From the NCBI GenBank assembly GCA_012861695.1, contig JAAOOA010000127.1:18856755-18920754 (forward strand): a stretch of DNA of 64,000 bases. The letters are read 5' to 3'. Origin of the DNA: Trematomus loennbergii. Lineage: Eukaryota > Chordata > Actinopteri > Perciformes > Nototheniidae. The translations under genes were made by a program, and so were the position numbers. The notes beneath the pieces are model-generated. The model saw only the letters and a list, made by a program, of their open reading frames with translations. It did no database searches and was not told the DNA's origin. This document shows, in pieces, positions 1-44,435 of this stretch (positions are counted from its first letter, which is position 1; every line of letters starts with the position of its first letter).

Positions 1-31591
<31,591 letters not shown>

Positions 31592-31680
31592 CCTTCACTC
31601 TGAGAGGAGACGGGGAAGAAAGATAGATGGTTGTACCATGGCTGTAACTTCAGTTCTCATGGTGGCTTTTTAAATAAGAA

Positions 31681-31775
31681 TCTATTTCATTTCATTTCAA
31701 ACCTTTATTCAACCAGGTGAATCCCAATGAGATCATCGATCTCTTTTTCAAGGGAGACCTACAGCAAGTAGGTTA
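31681..31775 (+). mobile_element. short interspersed repeat relic upstream of the megf11 ATG exon
   Basis: ACCTTTATTCAACCAGGTGA, ATCCCAATGAGATCATCG and CTCTTTTTCAAGGGAGACCT match a phrase set I recognise from a common fish repeat. It ends about 80 bp from the exon acceptor, on the strand opposite to transcription. Confidence 0.45.
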
Positions 31776-33503
31776 TTTGATCTTGGAAGTGTTAAATCTC
31801 CAATAATAGAAATTACCTTTTAAAAATGTTGCCTATGTTTAACGCAATAAGTTAGATTATTTGTTTTAATATGCTTTACGTATTTTTCTTTTGTACAACA
31901 TATCACTCTCATACCAAGGCTATAGTTAATATAAAACTACAGCTAGAGGGCAGTTAGTTAAGCTTAGCATAAAACAATGAAAACAACAGAGGACCCCGCT
32001 AGCAGGGCTTTGTCTAAAAGGTAGAACACATTTCCTTCCAGCAATTCCAGAGCTTATAAAAAGTTAAATTAATTGTAATTTAACTGTAAAAAAAAAGAAA
32101 TGTGTTTTACTGAGGCAAAGGTGGACCCTCATTAGTTGAACTTTTGTGCTCTTCTCCTGCTGGTAATATAAACGTACAAAGATGAGAGAAAAAGAAAGAA
32201 AGAGAGACATTTTGCATATGAAAATATGCTCTTTGTCTAAATAGACACAGGTACATAAGTGGATTCTGATAACTCTGAAAAGAGCAGGAACATTTTTCCT
32301 GGCTGTAGATTCATAATTACAAAGAAAGTGGTTTGAATCTTCTCATCATACTCCTCAAGAAAAAGTGTTTTTGCCAAAAAGTCAAACCATTCAATATCTT
32401 AATATTCCAGTTAGAACTGAAACAATAAATGATTAGGCCTATGCTTGTTTAACATGTGCTCCTATGCTTTCACCTTCAAGAAGTCCTTCAAAAACCACAT
32501 GTGCTCTGCTCAGTGAGCAGCTCAGAGATGAAACCTCCCTGTGACAGTGACAGAGACGCTGATTTGTTTAGACCAGCAGGTTATTTCATTAGACCCACAG
32601 GCGGAAGGGTGCATATTATCAACGGACATGACAGTGATGGATTCGCCACACGAGCAGAATTTACCTTAGCACGTTGCTACCGAAGATAAAGGATGTTTGG
32701 ATGACACATGCGTGACTGACACACAACATATCTCGCACTTAAGGTTAACAGCTGCATGCCAGAGCAGCGGCGTAACTGTATCTTATGTATGGTGATGGAT
32801 TGTGGCCTCGAGAGAATAGAAAACACATTGTTGTATTATAAATACAAACACATGAGAATAAATAGGGAAACTGGCTGTATATATCTTTGTAAAGCTCAAT
32901 GGAGTGTATACATAATGTGATAGTTTGTTCATACATTAAGCTGTGTGTGCTCTGCATGTGCTACGTTGTGTTAAAAAAGGTTGTGTTCAATATTTCCGAG
33001 TGACTCTATCCAATAACACAGGCATTCACATGTTCGGCTAATCTTCTGCATTGATAGCCGCATGTAGTTCACTCACATGTGAAAGAAAATCAATCAGGCC
33101 TCCACTTCCTCTAAGTAGCAGTTCATCTGAGCAGGCAGAGGTTAAAGTCATGTTCATTTCCTTAACAGGATGATTAATCAAGAAACCCAGATGTTAAAGG
33201 GTACAGCTACTTTCATATTCAGGCCCTTCTCTGAAACAATCCTGTTAAATACTACCGAGACCCTGCTTGATTGACTTGAAAGCTTTTATTGCTCCTGTGA
33301 TTAGACCACCACCACCCATAGTCATTTCTCTTAATGGCTCTGGACAAGTGGAAATTCTCATAACTTCTCACGTCATTCTGCAAACCTCACAAGTTCTTAG
33401 AATCCTGCTGTGGGAGGCAGAACGGTGATAACATTTAGATTTTCCTGAATTTGTGGCAAGGTAGCCAGGTTAAGCAGCCAGTGGCACGTGGCCCTGAGCT
33501 CAC

Positions 33504-33633
33504 CTAATCCTACAGCCTGTGGTCCCCGGGTGTTTGTTGTGGTGGCTGAAGGGGCTCGGGAAGCACACAGTGACAGAAGTGCCGCTGTGCCCAGACACAC
33601 ACACACTGGCAGAGGTGATGACAGGTCGCAGAT
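33504..33633 (-). other. megf11: candidate untranslated exon of megf11
   Basis: Read on the minus strand, ttctctcccacag at 33634-33646 is a strong acceptor, and 130 nt later GATTAG is followed by gtgagc, a strong donor. The interval has no homology to the protein and lies between the likely first exon and the ATG exon, so it would be 5' UTR. This rests on splice-site shape only and could be an accident. Confidence 0.35.
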
Positions 33634-36600
33634 CTGTGGGAGAGAAGAAAAATAATGAGCTTATGATGACACACAGAAGACGCACGCTCCCTTGCTTGCT
33701 CTCACACACATATATGCACGTACACACACTCATACATTTCTTATGGGATCAAGGATCTCAACAGGAATATAGTTCACAAAAGCTGCTCTTGAAAGGCTAA
33801 TTTACTCTGCGGAGCCTCCACATCCGACCACAGTTTTCATTCCATTTTCCAGCATCCCTCCTACCTGGTATCCACTGATACTCTTAGTTACCCACAAAAT
33901 AAAAGCCTACATTAACTGAAGAGGGTCTCGTACAATGAACTCTGTGCACACTTCAAACACTACAAGTGGTTTGTGCACAATGTGACGAGATGACGTTACG
34001 TGTGCTCATTAGCGATGATAATGCACGCATGAAGAGAACATTGATGTGTTTATCATCTCTTTCACTACGCTGCTCTTAATGATTCCTCCAGGAGGTCAGA
34101 GGGCGGGTATGAGATTCTGTCGCCGTTTATGTGCTGTGAATTCTGAATAGCATGTTAACATATGCATGACATAATAAAGCGGCTGTTTTTGTTGTCGGCT
34201 AAATAAATAATTCAAGATTTTTTTCTTTTGCATGTAAGCTGTTGCTAAGGCCGAGCTGGGCGGACATTGACACAGAAGACTGACCAATTATAGAAAGAAT
34301 AGACTTTTCATGTCTATAATCAGAACTGAATTTAAATTAACCTGTCTACGGAGAGCCCTTATCAACAAGCACTAATACCTAAATAAAATAACATTAGGAT
34401 AACTGGATCACATTTAGCAGATACAAAAAAACACCTTTACTTATTTTTTCCCCCCAACAGAAACCATTGTAAAGGTGGTTTTGTCATTTATTTAACTAGT
34501 GCTCAATGTGGCAATACAAGTTCCACATTATAATGTGATTTTCTAATTAACTCCTAAAGTAGTCATCAAAGCACTTCAGGACCCTTCAGATTTGCTCATG
34601 ACATGACAAGTTCTATGGTTTTTAGTAAACAGAAATGATTTTGAATGCTGTATTTTTTTTTCTCGGCCCACCATGGAAGAAAGACTGCAGCTACAAATTC
34701 TGACCTAATATTTTCTTGTCACTACAGTTAGGTATCACACTGAAATGTCAAGCCAAATCTTACCCTAATCTGCTCCACTGAGTTATTTGTGTGCAGCGCT
34801 GCATTTGCCAGAGGAAAAGGCTGGTGACTTTAAATATTTGAATGTCAAGGACAGGAAAATCCTTGATATTGTTTCATACCTGAATAGATCTCTGCCTTGG
34901 CCTTTAACATGGTTCAACATTTTAAATGTTTAAAATAAAGACAAAAATGTAAACAACTTCAAATAACGGTTCACTGGGTCGAAGTGACTTTTGTTCATTG
35001 TTTATTCTGCATACAGAAACAAGGATGAACAAAGAGCACTGCATGAGAGAGAGAAGTCGGATCAATATGGCGCTTCATCATCACTTGGGGCTCTTCTGTA
35101 TTCCTCTCCTCTTCCCTGTATCTGCCGACATCCGCAAAAACATTTTGTTTCTGTTTTGGCTTCAAACATGTTCACTTTACACCAAACTAAATGCTCTCCA
35201 GAGACCTTACTCCCCCCTAAATGAATTCCTCTCCTGTTTCCCATCACTTTGATTACTGAGAGTGAAACCCTCTCTCTCTGTGAGCTGCTACATCTGATCC
35301 GCTGACAAACTGCTGAAATAGCAACATCTCTTAGGCTATTGATGGAGACACAAGTGCAAAGTACAAGAAGCAGGTTAAACTGTAGAGTGTAGGTGTGTCG
35401 GAGCTCGGGTATGTGAGGATAAGGACTTCTGAATCTTGACACGGACACTATGGTTAACATCAGACACCTGCCTGCAGAAACATTGATGAGCCAGACCTCT
35501 GTCCCCAGCACTGCCTCAGCACAGACATCTGCATGATTAAAGCTGTGTGTCTTCAGCATGTGACTTATTATAGTGCAATGCAATTAAGCACCCCGTCCCC
35601 TGGCTGACCAGCACCTGCACTCTTGCATGAATGATGCTCGGCAGACATGACTGACTGGTACAAGTCAGAAGCTCCCCTCCCATCTACCCCAGCTGCTTCT
35701 CAGTCTCATCCTAGTGCTCTATGTGCTCATTTATCACAATGCTCAATTTCTTCTTGCTTGTGTTAATTTACATCTACATAATGGAAACCAGTCAACAGAA
35801 ACATTGCTTGGTATTGCAATCTTGTCTGGAGCAGCACAGAGAATGCCTGATCATTTGTGGGTGTGTGTAACATGTCTTTGCACCATCAGCCTATTATCCC
35901 TCCTCTAGATTCAAGCGGAGGGCTCACATACAATTTTTATGAGAATCCTCCCGGCCACTCAATCTGTTTTGTAATCACTACTGAAGGATTCCCGGAGCAA
36001 CCTAATTCGGAGTGATCTAAAGGTTACAGGTGTAACCGCACAGCTCAGAGTGCCAATGAGATAAGCCCAGTGCCGGCCATCCCTGTCTGCTGCTGGGGGC
36101 TGAGAGTCATTAGGAGTCAGGCCTCATTAGAGAGCTGCGCTGTGGTGCATCAGAGACACTGCCCCCCCCACACCCCCGGCTGCAGCCACACACCTCAGCG
36201 GCTGATGTGTTGGAGGCCAGGGGGACAATGACATGTCGGGGACCGTGCTGGTTTCTGACAAGCGGAGCATAAAAACAGCACATACTGAATTTCTGCTTCT
36301 ACCGCCTGCAAAAACTCAGTTTAAAGCTCCTTGGATTTTACTGCAGTATTTTAGGCCCATGTTTCAACTGGGCGAAGTGGTGGAAAGTAATTAGGTGAGA
36401 TAAATGTACACAAGTGCTGGACAAGTTAGAGCATGGTGTAATGATAATGTTTTCTTTAATTTGCCTCTATATTGTTTAATGTATTAGTAGATATCAAACA
36501 GAAACTAAATTGTCATGTTTAATCGTTATTTAAGTAAATTAATCCAGAGTTGGGCACATCTTCTCCAACGCCTCCCAACTAAACTCCTGTTTCCAGGGCA

Positions 36601-39600
36601 ATATAAATCTGACAGTTAATGTACCAGGTTGCTTTGCAGATTAAGATTGAACAAATTAATCAGATTTATTCGTTATAAATCATTGTTTGAGATTTGACCC
36701 AGCAATTCATTGTCAAAAGCTACACCACTACAATAGTAAAGAATTTCTTTATGCGTCTTTAGACAATATAATGTTTAATGAATTGGATTAAGAATAGGAC
36801 CAGTCTGCAAAATAAGTACTACATTTTACTTTTACTTATAACAGAGTACATTTCAGTATTTTTAGTTTTAATCAAGAACAGATCTTCCACTTCTTCCACC
36901 ACAGAACATACTAATTTAACATTATGTTGTCTGTTTTTATCTTTATGGCAACAAGACATTTCTTAATTTCTCTTGACTTTTCATTTTATTCCTCTCTATA
37001 TACACATCACTTTAAAGAGGCCAAATGCATCGAGTTCAAACGTATTGAAGTCGTAAAGCCCGAGAGGGTGTTTGTCGCTGCATTTATGGGAATTTCAGTA
37101 ATGCTGACAGCATGAAGTGCAGCCAAGGCAGCAATGTCTTATACCTGATCTCAGTAAAAATGCACTCCTGGGTACTTTTCTTTTTATTACACTTGAATGA
37201 TTAGGAATGCCAGCTTGACATGATCCAGCTAAGGATTAACTTCACAATCTCTCAATCTCAGACCGGCCACTGAGGGACTATAACACTGCTCAGCTCTGGT
37301 TATGGATATTATTAGTTCAACTCATTTGTGAGGACATAGGACATATAGGACATAGTTCTCAATATTTTATCAAAGACAGGAAGAAAAGTTTTCACCCTGC
37401 TTTAGCTCTGGGTTTGAACATATGATGAAAGATCCCATTAGTGCAATATGAAAGTTATTAGCTGTATTATGTTTTCAGTTTACCACTTTAAAACACTGTG
37501 TTTCTGATGATATATGTATAAAATACAATGTACAAAAACAGATATTGTATTTAGAGACTTCATCTTGAGTATTGCAGGTGCAATTCTAATTAATCAGGCT
37601 GCCATCAATTAAACTACTTTGATCATGGATTTATCCGTTGAAGTCATTTTTCCAGCTTTGGACAAAGAGCCAATTTAGAACATTATGATTGCTGTTTTTT
37701 ACAATCGTCAGACATTTAGATCAAAGGTTCATTGATTTATGGAAAGTAATAGCCAGCAGATTAAATAATCAATCATAAAAAAGAACCATTAGTTTTAGCA
37801 CTGGTATATGCTTTTCAAAAAGGGGACACATACCAACATTTGAATTTAACAAGTTTTATGGTATTGAATAAATGATAGGATGGAAATACATTATTTAGTG
37901 GAGTTACATTCTCCTGCCCAAGCCTTCAAATCTTTTTAACTTAGTTGCATTGCAAGTCACTCGCCAACCATTAATGAATTTATAACATCCAACCCTCCGC
38001 TGACAGCAGTAGTAAATCGTGGGAATTATGAGCAATTAGGAAAATCCTCAGAGAAGCTTTACACTGGTAGTTCTTCAGCTGCTGCAGTGGGCCTTCAACA
38101 CGCGCTCTTATGAAACCACTATAACGTAACAACACAACTTCCATGATTCCACTTGGATGTGGAGGCACCCGGGAAAATGCTGTGCGTCGTTTAACAGGAG
38201 CTTAATTCTGGCCACATGGTTTATTCATGCGGCGACCGCTGATATCACGACTCTCATAAATCACGCAGTGCGGCATGCTGGACGTCCACGGGCTCGGGCA
38301 GGGCTCACTAATCTCAACACCATCTTTCATCTGAATAACCTTGCCTTACCGCAGGGCAGGCCAACACCAGACACAGCCCATTGGAGGGGGACTCTCCTCA
38401 TACTTTAATTTCTTTCAGTCTGGGCACAAAGACTTTCTGCAGCCTGTCAGAGCAGACACACTGGCCTGTGTGCTCGCAGGCAGCAGTCTGCCCGCTCTCC
38501 ACCACAGGCAATAATAAGAAATTGCTTCATGGACATCAGAGGAACTAATCTAGTCTAACGTTAGCTTTATGAATGTAGAATCAGGCACACAAGGGAGGAG
38601 AGCAGTGGGGCCGGGCGAGCCATCTGTTCAGAAGTGGTTCAAAGAAAGAGCAGACATTTGAAACTAATGTGAGTAAACATGATCATCAAATATAGATAAT
38701 AGGATGGAGCATACTGCAACTTTGTCCTCAATTTTGTCATGCTTTTTCTACTGTCAAACATTATTACATATTTTGTAATTAATTGGATTTAGGTACTAAT
38801 CCACATAACAGTCACAGAATCCACAACCATAAACACGCCACCGATTACCGCCTTCAGGCCTACATTTTACGTGATAAAACTAATTAGTGAAACAACACCA
38901 CTCGATGAATCAAAAATAACAATATGCCTGTGTGATATAGCTCTGCCTGCTGCTTAGAACAGTCACTATGTTTCACTCCATGCTTCTAATAACAAACCCC
39001 AGGCATCACAGTGACAGCAGAATGTCTCGCTATGCCCTCTGCGCTGCGTCTGTCCTCTCTCCACGGCCTGGCTCCGGCCTCCTGCTGCCACCAGGAGGAA
39101 GCACCAGCCTCCTCCTTCTCGCACCAGTAAGGCTCTCCTTCCCCACAAAGACAATTAGCCACCCTGTGACTAACTAAAAATAACTTAACGGTTGGACATC
39201 TTAGGACAAATTAACATGCTTATTAACCTGTTGAACCTTCTGCTCTGTCCCACCAGGAGAACAAAACTGAGCTACTTTATTACTTTGGAGGTCTGTTCAA
39301 GGAAGCACATACAGACAATCTTGCACACTAAGCAGCCAAGACAGTTATTAGTATATTCTATAAAGGTTTCATCCTCTACAGAGAGAGGGCAGAACTCAGC
39401 AGAGGTAGGGTGTGGACAGAAAAACAAATGAACAAAATGCGGAGGGAATAAGGCACTGAACAGGCAAGTTGAGGCGCTAGCTGAGCAGCTCACCATGAAA
39501 TGCTGAAACAACAGCATGGCTGCCAGGGCAATTTTACACTCCAATAGATTCACACCTCAGCCACCAACCCCTTCCAACTCTGAACCTTGTGTCTTCTTGG

Positions 39601-42600
39601 TGTCTTCATTTATTTGTGTCAGTGTCCAAGATGTGAGAAGCCAAGCAGTGAGAAACTCGTCCCAAATGTCGCAGGGTAAGCGGTGTGTGAAGCAGACAGG
39701 GGGAGCGAGAAGATAAAAGCCACTGCGCCTGGATGAACCTCGCTCTCTGTGCAGACAATGTAGAGATTTTTCTACCAAGAGTACTGCACTTCACATTAGT
39801 GGTACACATAGGAAAACACATAACAAGTGTGTAGTTGTTTACTGATCACTGTATGTGCTGCAGGGGAAGAAGCACGGATACAGAAGTACATCAGTACATC
39901 AGTGTAGAAAATACTCCAGTCAAATTATTGAACTTAAAATCTTGTTTAAGTGGAAGTACATAAGTATTATCAGCAACATACACACAAAGTGTCAAAGTAG
40001 ATGGCCTATGAGATTGATATATCATTATATATGACATAATTAGACTTTGAATAAATTGATGAACCAGTATTAAGGACATGATGATGCAGTGTGCAAGCAG
40101 AACATCAAGGAGAAGCACATTTTTACTTCTTTAGTAAATAGTAACTAACTATTAGGGTCCAAAGATTCATCTGGTGGTGATGAGATGACTAATGGTAGAA
40201 CAAAAATATATTATAATATATATTTTTGTATTATTTCTCTAATATTTGAATTATTCTGATCCATGGACAATTTGAACTGTTATTGATATTAAATTGTGTA
40301 ATAAGTTTAAGGGAAAGTGTGCTTGTTGGACCTGCCACAGACTCACAGACCTCTAAAACAGGACATAGATTTTTATTCAGAAGGGGTCACTAATCAAAAC
40401 AGTTCGAATCACTATGTAATCTTTAACAATGTGTTATCAATTTATCCTGCAGTTGTTTTACACAAACTATTAATTTGAAAAGTTACTTCAGCTGGCCGAA
40501 ACATCAACATTACAATATTTTCATGCACTGAAATGCAGTGGAGTTGAAGCATAAGGTAACAGTTACAGTCAATTACAAGTACCTACAATGTCATGCAGTA
40601 CTTGACATTATGTACTCAATTACTTTCAACTATACTGATGTACTGTAGTTTTGGTATTGTAACTATCAATCCAGTGCAGGCCAAACTCTATTAAAAATTC
40701 AGATATATCCAAGACCCAGAATCTCTCACAAGATTAATCTGTGTGTATTTAGGTGCAAATTATTTTCTAAAAATAACCAATCAGAATAGAATATTAAAGA
40801 CTAAAAGCTCCCACTTTCCTCGGTATATCAGTGGATTACTCCCTCTGCCAGCCAGTGTAGCACATTAACCTTTTGGATTACCAGTCAATGACTACAAGAG
40901 GGATGATTTACTATCATGATTATTAAGTCTGAAATATGCTTCTGCAGCACGTAAAACCAGGCCATCTTGCAACCAGATGATCGCAATTTAGTCAAATGAT
41001 AGCTCCATCAACCAGATTTGCATTTACAGATGTATGCCTAATTTTTACCACTATGACCTTTTAAATGTCCTTGAATCCCCTTGAGCATAACACGCCTCCA
41101 CTACTTAGACTGAATGCATTTTTTTTTAAATGATCCAAAGAGAGGATTGCTTGGCTTTATTCAGCCTGCCTGATGAATACACAAAGAAGATACCTAAATT
41201 CATCACTACATGACAGAATCAAATGAAGCCAAAATGTAACTGATGGTGAGAATGCACATAAATCCAGAGTCAAAGGCGGGAGTTTGCTTGTATAATCATT
41301 AGGATACATAATAAAACCACTGGGCTGAAGAAACAATGCAGTGAAACATGTTGTATAAATCATCGGCTTCATAAGAGGTTCACATTGTTAAAACTCTTTC
41401 TGTATCTCTATTTCCCTGTAGGGTGAAATACTGCAATATAATTGTGTCATGGATCACAATAGTGTAATACATCACCATGCAATCCAACAAACAAAATAAA
41501 AAAAATGTAATACACTCATATGCTCTCACTGTCTGTGATTGCAGTTTTCTCTGCCATCTCAACCTACACAGCCTTGTGCTCTTTATAGAAATGGTTCTAA
41601 AAATCTATACAAATCTAACCAAAAGTTTTGTTACGTCTCCCTGACACCCTTACAAACTTACTTGCTTCTTTTTGAGCCATTATTCTCATAACTCCCCCAT
41701 GGCCATGGCAGGCAGGACTGGTGCTGGTGCTTGGGGTGCCGGGTGCCAAGTACCTGCGCCCCCAACCCCCCTATCCCCCCCCCTGACCTTCTGCTCTCTG
41801 GACAGCTCAGAGTGTGAAAGAATCACCTGCGAGGGGCCAAAGGAGGGACACTCGGCTGCCTGGTGTATTATTCATGAGTCGCCCCTGTTGAGTGGGCAGT
41901 TATTCAGCATCCAAATCCCAGATGTGGTTCAATCTGTGCTCCATTCACTGCCCTGACTGCTGGCCATTGATCAATAGCGAGGTATCCGGGTGCTGAATAA
42001 GCGCAGGGGCTTTATGTTATAGAGCTCAAAGCGCCTCACTGATAGCACAACGATCAATCACTAGACATTGGAAATGGGCCAGAGTTTGCTTGCTAGAACT
42101 GATCGGACAGGATGAGAGGAGATGCATCTACAACATTTATTAAACACGAATAGCACAGCATGTGGCTGAGATGTGGCTGTAATACGTTCCATGTCAGGTA
42201 TACGTGCAATGAGGCAATAAGGCCGAGTGTATGCAAGTAAGCATCTCAGTTTCTAAATCAGATTTTACTTCCACAGAAGTTATCTGCACTGTACTGTAAA
42301 TATATCAGCAAGAAGAACGCACACATACAGTAACACAAAAATGCTATGATGAGGTCCCTCTCTGAAAGGTGCCAGAGGCAAGGTATCACACTCTAATAGG
42401 CATCCCAGTATTAATGGACAGTTGAGCACAGAGAATCATTGTCCACTTTAATCATCAATCATCAGTCAAATAAATGCAGCCAAATGTGGCATGACCACAA
42501 GTCTTCCCTGTCTGCATTTGTCAGGATGATGATCATCCATCATGTTGCAGAATTACTGTATAATATGAAATGTGAATACTGAATAATAATGAGTATGCAT

Positions 42601-44110
42601 GTGTCAGATAGCCTATACAGGACTTACTGTGATACTTATTGAACCACCTATAGGTTGTGTCCTTAAGAGTTCAAGTGCAGGTCAGCGTTTCATGTTAATT
42701 ACATATGTTGTTAGGAATTTTAATTCATGAAGAAATATTGTTTGATCATCAAAACACAACCTAATAGATATAGAATTAAGACCCATGAAAAGCTCACACT
42801 GGAGGATGCAGTTAATGTTTGAGTTTGTTTAACAGGAATGGGTATTGTTGAGTTTAAAAAACAAAAAGGAAGGTAGAAAAAAACTGGCTTCACTTATGAA
42901 AGTAATCATTTACATTTTAACTGATTTCCACAATTTGTTATACTCTCTTATCTGAGTACATTTTTGATGCTGTCAAATTAACATTCATCTTTAAACGCAT
43001 GATCTTACAATGAAAAGAAAAGCCAACATTTAGGATGCTCACTGATTATCTCTGGATTCTTTACCGCCTAAATTAGTGATTTAATCATTTTAAAACGTTA
43101 CAGTAATTACTGTAATTATAAAATCAAGTACAACAAACTGCAAAGTCAACTATGCATAAAAAGCATATGCCTAAAATGGAGAAGCGGATTTTTGCTGTCT
43201 AAGGCATAATGATGAATAATAGCCTTATCAACAAAGCACAACACATCCCAACACGCTGGGATCTTATCACTGCTCATTTCCTCAGCTCATGTACTTCCTG
43301 TATCTCGGTTGGAGAATGTGTCGTGTGGTTCCCTGCTCTCCCACTGACAACCTAGTCATGTCAAAAAGATTCAGGCTTTATGGTAACGTTCCTTTCACAA
43401 GACAAGAAAGAAAAAAAGTGGCAGGTGTAAGCAGAATCATCAGCAGTATTTGCAAAAAGTCACCAGATTCCCACAAGGGACATGCTTGTCATTAAAACAA
43501 ACAAGAAAAGAACTGATGAGTGCATTAATCAGAGCGCAGCCAAGCATCGGTGGGGAGAGCTGTAGTCCGTGGCGTTCCTCCCCAAGAGCGCCTGCACCTG
43601 AGGGAGGGGGGGGATTAACACTGCTCCACACTGAAGTCCCTGTATCTGAAATCTGCCTGAGCTCATCGTTTCTGCTCCTTGCTAAGAGGCTGTGGCTGGA
43701 AATCAGGCTCAGGCAATCTATTCCCCTGCAGAGCGCTGGCTGACCGACATCAATGCCGTGCATTGTCGAATTATTAATTAAATGCATGCAAGCGTAATCA
43801 GATGCAGACATGGTCAGACCTTTGGGACAGCTAACATAGAATTGAAGCAGAATCTAAATTGCAGATTTTCCTCAATGCCAGCTTGCTATGCTGTTTTTAA
43901 AATGTAGCATCACTTTGCACTTATTTAACTTGGTTGATGCAAATCATGCTTGACCATGACTTTTTTTTACCGTACAGACTTAGACAAACAAAAAAGGTAT
44001 GACAAAAAGGACTCAAACAAGCTTGTGTTTGCTAACGTCAACCAATAGAGTAAAAGCTCCAGCATTAGAATTTTGCATAGATATACAAGAGATCAGATGT
44101 GGGTGTATGC

Positions 44111-44435
44111 TAGGGCTGTGCAATTAATCGTATTTTAATCTCGATTACGATTTTGGCTTGCAACGATTACGAAAACAATGTAATCGAAATAAAACGATTA
44201 TTATTTTTATTAAAAAAAAAAAAAAAATGTAATTTCTTTTTTTTTTATTGGTTTTTCTGTTGAATTATACTTAAAGTTCAGGGTAACCAACTGTTAAAAA
44301 CATACTGTTCAACATTTTTTTTTTCAATATATGGATGTTTTCAAAGTAAATGGATAATCGTTTTTAATAATCGTGATATCAATTATTGACCAAAATAATC
44401 GTGATTATGATTTTTGCCATAATCGCACAGCCCTA
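44111..44435. mobile_element. hAT-type MITE, 325 bp, with intact target duplication
   Basis: Terminal inverted repeats: left TAGGGCTGTGCAATTA, right reads TAATCGCACAGCCCTA, differing at one position in 16. Both flanks carry GTGTATGC (44103-44110 and 44436-44443), a perfect 8-bp target site duplication as made by hAT transposases. The interior is AT-rich with repeated AATCG and CGATTA motifs and an A-run, and has no coding capacity, so it must have been moved by a transposase in trans. Confidence 0.93.

Noticed and set aside
35062..35583. 173-codon minus-strand frame inside the megf11 5' intron
   Set aside because: No recognisable domain, repeat or splice support. Length is possible by chance in 64 kb.
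40395..40425. GTTCGAATC, resembling a tRNA T-arm/B-box
   Set aside because: No A-box, acceptor stem or cloverleaf could be found around it.
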